Shown here one piece after another: positions 5,214 through 7,567 of a stretch of DNA of 7,567 bases. Numbering within the stretch: position 1 is the stretch's first letter; the number at the start of each line of letters is the position of its first letter. This stretch comes from Planctomycetota bacterium (GTDB lineage Bacteria; Planctomycetota; UBA8742; JACQVU01): NCBI GenBank assembly GCA_016209585.1, contig JACQVU010000521.1, forward strand, positions 1-7,567. Direction: 5' to 3'. Both the position numbers and the translations under genes were made by a program. A model generated the notes under the pieces. The model made no database searches and had not been told where the DNA came from. It saw nothing but the letters and a program-made list of their open reading frames with translations.

Positions 5214-7502
5214 TCACTTGTGCCGGACGTTCGCCGGCTTCACCCAGACGTCACGCAGGTCGTAGCAGGGGCGCATGGGCGACCACTTGCCCATGTCCTC
5301 CAACCTCGGGTCCCAGACCACGCATGCCCGGCGGCAGAAAAGGAAGGTGTAGGGCTGCTCGTCGGCGAGGATGGCATGGAAACGGTTGAACAATTTCGTG
5401 CGCCCCGGCTGGTCGAATGTCTCCCGCGCTTTCATGATGATCTCGTCGGCCTCGGCGTTCTCGAACCCGACGTGGTTGGAACTTTCCTTGATCGTCGCCT
5501 GGGAGGAATGCCACAACTGGTACGGGTCGCCGTCCCACGACAGGAGCCACGCCAGCGTCACGGCGTCATACGACCAGTTGTTCAGTTCCTTCAGGAACTG
5601 CGACCAGTCCGACTTCTGGATTTCGAGGTTGATGCCGACCTTCTGCAGGTCGGCCTTCCAGATGGCGGCCATGTCTTCCACCTCCTGCGCCCCGGTGGAG
5701 ATGGAGAACTTGAACTCGAACTTCGTGCGCTTCTTCACCCCGTCCACCTCCAACACGTTGTCAAGGATGCCGTCGCCGTCGCTGTCGCGCCAACCGGCCC
5801 CCTCCAGCACCTTCTTCGCCTCCTTCAGATTGAAGGGCAGCGGCTTGATGGCCTGGTTGTAATGGGGCGAGTCGGGGTGGAACGGCCCCGAGATGACGCT
5901 GCCGAAACTCTTGTAAACGTCGTTCAGGATGCGATCCCGGTTCACCGTCATGGTGAGCGCCTGGCGCACCCGCTTGTCCTTGAACAAGGGCCGGCGCGCG
6001 TTGTACCCGATGTAGGAGTACGACGGCGAGGTGTAGGTGCCCTTGACGAACTTGCCCGCCGGCCCCAGCGGCTGGCCCTGGTCAACAAACTGCGGCGGGC
6101 GGCACTCGGAGACGAACATGCGCGGCAAGACGCCGAGAACGTCGAGCATGCCGTCCTTGAACTGCAGCAACTCCGTGTTCGGGTCGCGCACGATGCGGAA
6201 CGAGATGCGCTTGAAGGGCGGCCCGTTCTTGCCGCCCCACCAGCCGGGGTTGCGCTCCAGCACGATGCGGTTGCCGGCGTCCCACCGCACGAAGCGGAAG
6301 GGGCCGGTGCCCAGCGCCATGCGGTTGAACCAACTGGTGTTGAGTTTGTTGGCGAACTCCTCGTTGGTGCGATACGGCCCCGGCAGCGGCGTCTTGAGGT
6401 CTGACGCGAAAGCGTAGACGTGCTTCGGCACCGGGGCGAAGGAGAGCGTGGCCTCCAGCGAGGTGTAGTTCTTCTTGTCCCAATGGAAGATCACGGTGTA
6501 CGGGTCAACCTTCTCCACCGTGCTGCCCTCGTAATAGGTCTTGGAGAACGAGGCCAGCACGTGCTCGTTCATGATGCAGTCGTGCGCGAAGACCACGTCG
6601 TCGGCCGTCAGTTCCGTCTCCGGGATTTTCACCTCGTTCGCGTTGTCGTCGCTGGTCTCCAGCGCCGCCCACTTGATCCCCTTCTTCAGGAAGACCTTGT
6701 AGGTCAGGTAGTCGTCGGATATCTCCCACCGCTCGGCCAGTTGCCGCTCCCACTTGTCGGGGTCGTGCCAACTCCGGCGCGCGAACGATTCCGACACCCA
6801 GCGGTAGACCGACTCCACCGCCGAGTCGTTCTCCGTCACGGCGTTGAGCGACCCCGGCTCCTGCGAGCCGAGCGACAGCACCAGTTCGTCGCGCGGCGGC
6901 CGGTCGTGCGACCGACGCTCCAGAAGACCGACCCGCATCAGGCGCTTCTGATCCGGAGTCAGGTCGGTCGGCTCCTCGCTGTACTCGGCCGCGGCGGCGA
7001 TCGCCCCTTTCTTCCCGCCCGTCGCCACCGGGCCGGTCGGCTGGCCATCCGGCGCGCCGGCCGGCGGCGTTCCAGCCCCGGGCACGGCCGGCGCCACCGG
7101 CGAAGGCACGGGCGGCGGCGTGTTCGGCGGCGTGACCGGAGACTCCCCCCCGACCCTCGGCGCCGGCGGCGTGCCCGGCCCACCCGGAGTTGCCGGCTGG
7201 CCGCCCGTGCTCGTCCCGGTAGCGGGAGGCCGCGGCGCCACGGGCGTGGTGGGGGCGGGCGCGGGAGCGGGAGCGGGAGCGGGAGCGACCACCGGCTTCA
7301 CCGGCGGCCGCGCCGTCGTGTTACCCATCTCACGGCTTGCTTCCGCCTCCTGGAAGGCGGCGTTGATCTGTTTGACTTCCTTCTGAACCTCGTTCAGATG
7401 CCCTTCGACCCCGTTGATTTGGAGCATCGCCAACCCGACTCCCGCCACCGCGACGACCAGGAGGAGGACGACGATGAACTTGAAGACGGGCGAGTCGCTC
7501 AT
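5214..7502 (-). CDS. Family 5 extracellular solute-binding protein, membrane-anchored
   Basis: Periplasmic receptor for a peptide/nickel-type ABC importer, feeding the two permeases downstream. It has 762 residues against about 500-600 for the family. The N-terminus has a transmembrane segment (about 7-27) with no lipobox Cys or obvious cleavage site, so it looks like an uncleaved anchor. A likely coiled coil (about 29-58) and a Pro/Ala/Gly-rich linker (about 64-165) follow. The SBP_bac_5 domain starts near 205 (ELVLSLGSQEPGSLN) and includes LAERWEISDDYLTYKVFLKKGIKW-like strands (255-278), LTADDVVFA (298-306), GTGPFRFVRW (398-407), a hinge region with LFKDKRVRQALTMTVNRDRI (506-525), GAGWRDSDGDGILDN (568-582) and LSWDGDPYQLWHS (654-666). 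The ligand cannot be told from sequence. The ATG at 7502 has GGAG 7 nt upstream. It is probably the first gene of the transporter unit. Confidence 0.93.
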   Translation of the reverse strand: MSDSPVFKFIVVLLLVVAVAGVGLAMLQINGVEGHLNEVQKEVKQINAAFQEAEASREMGNTTARPPVKPVVAPAPAPAPAPAPTTPVAPRPPATGTSTGGQPATPGGPGTPPAPRVGGESPVTPPNTPPPVPSPVAPAVPGAGTPPAGAPDGQPTGPVATGGKKGAIAAAAEYSEEPTDLTPDQKRLMRVGLLERRSHDRPPRDELVLSLGSQEPGSLNAVTENDSAVESVYRWVSESFARRSWHDPDKWERQLAERWEISDDYLTYKVFLKKGIKWAALETSDDNANEVKIPETELTADDVVFAHDCIMNEHVLASFSKTYYEGSTVEKVDPYTVIFHWDKKNYTSLEATLSFAPVPKHVYAFASDLKTPLPGPYRTNEEFANKLNTSWFNRMALGTGPFRFVRWDAGNRIVLERNPGWWGGKNGPPFKRISFRIVRDPNTELLQFKDGMLDVLGVLPRMFVSECRPPQFVDQGQPLGPAGKFVKGTYTSPSYSYIGYNARRPLFKDKRVRQALTMTVNRDRILNDVYKSFGSVISGPFHPDSPHYNQAIKPLPFNLKEAKKVLEGAGWRDSDGDGILDNVLEVDGVKKRTKFEFKFSISTGAQEVEDMAAIWKADLQKVGINLEIQKSDWSQFLKELNNWSYDAVTLAWLLSWDGDPYQLWHSSQATIKESSNHVGFENAEADEIIMKARETFDQPGRTKLFNRFHAILADEQPYTFLFCRRACVVWDPRLEDMGKWSPMRPCYDLRDVWVKPANVRHK
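7255..7284. repeat. In-frame hexamer repeat in the binding-protein linker
   Basis: One degenerate unit (GCGGGC) and four perfect GCGGGA units in tandem. On the coding strand they encode the Ala-Pro dipeptides of the linker. Because the unit is 6 nt, gain or loss of copies would change linker length without shifting the frame. Confidence 0.8.
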
Positions 7503-7567
7503 GGTCTGGCTCCGAACGTTTGGTACCCGGCAGGTGACGTGGCCAGACTAGCAGCCCGCGGCGGAGG
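7503..7567 (-). promoter_or_regulatory. Leader region of the transporter unit
   Basis: This holds the ribosome binding site GGAG (7513-7510, 7 nt from the ATG). A 7-bp inverted repeat, GTCTGGC (7504-7510) and GCCAGAC (7542-7548), spans a 31-nt loop, so the Shine-Dalgarno lies partly in and next to the stem. No sigma70-like promoter is evident in the 65 nt available; the promoter is probably outside the window. Confidence 0.35.

Noticed and set aside
5760..5800. Asp-rich DSDGDGILD motif as a dockerin or EF-hand domain in the binding protein
   Set aside because: It is a single motif inside the binding domain, at a place where family 5 binding proteins commonly have a similar GW.D.DGDGI sequence.
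4205..6404. Plus-strand open frames of 394 residues each opposite the OppB-like and binding-protein genes
   Set aside because: Same shadow pattern, no recognisable domains, and the opposite strand carries well-conserved families.

Overview
The window comes from a GC-rich bacterial chromosome (roughly two thirds G+C by eye). All six genes I can support lie on the minus strand, so transcription runs from high to low coordinates. From right to left they are: a membrane-anchored family 5 extracellular solute-binding protein (5214-7502), an OppB/DppB-type permease (4076-5179), an unusually long OppC/DppC-type permease (2483-4051), a trimeric-type purine nucleoside phosphorylase (1644-2480), a small DUF167/YggU-family protein (935-1264), and the 5' end and most of a phosphatidylserine decarboxylase gene (1-683) that leaves the window at its left edge.

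The four genes from 7502 down to 1644 are tightly packed, with gaps of 34, 24 and 2 nt, and look like one transcription unit. The binding protein would capture a peptide-like ligand in the periplasm and pass it to the OppB/OppC channel. No ATPase subunits (OppD/OppF) are present. Where the ATPase genes usually sit, the unit continues into a purine nucleoside phosphorylase whose purine pocket looks like a mix of PNP and methylthioadenosine phosphorylase. Both the binding protein and the OppC subunit carry large non-standard segments: a transmembrane anchor, coiled coil and Pro/Ala linker in the former, and a roughly 230-residue insertion with two predicted extra membrane helices in the latter.

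The left part (684-1643) is looser. The DUF167 gene is flanked by two intergenic patches rich in short tandem repeats, mostly with a 7-nt period but different unit sequences (CAGTCGT, GGTCGGG, GTGTTGG, AAGGCTG), plus 8-nt and 9-nt units. Two of these arrays lie opposite each other and form a long imperfect hairpin at 1301-1400. Repeats of this general style resemble the short tandemly repeated sequences of filamentous cyanobacteria. From memory, similar ones occur in Planctomycetota and Chloroflexota.

Taxonomy cannot be fixed from this window. The GC content, repeat-rich spacers, anchored binding protein and extended permease would fit a Planctomycetota-like or other environmental lineage, but that is an inference. 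I found no tRNA, rRNA, CRISPR array, transposase or phage gene. The best candidates for something undescribed are the four-gene transporter/PNP unit with its modified subunits, and the heptamer-built hairpin region around the DUF167 gene.
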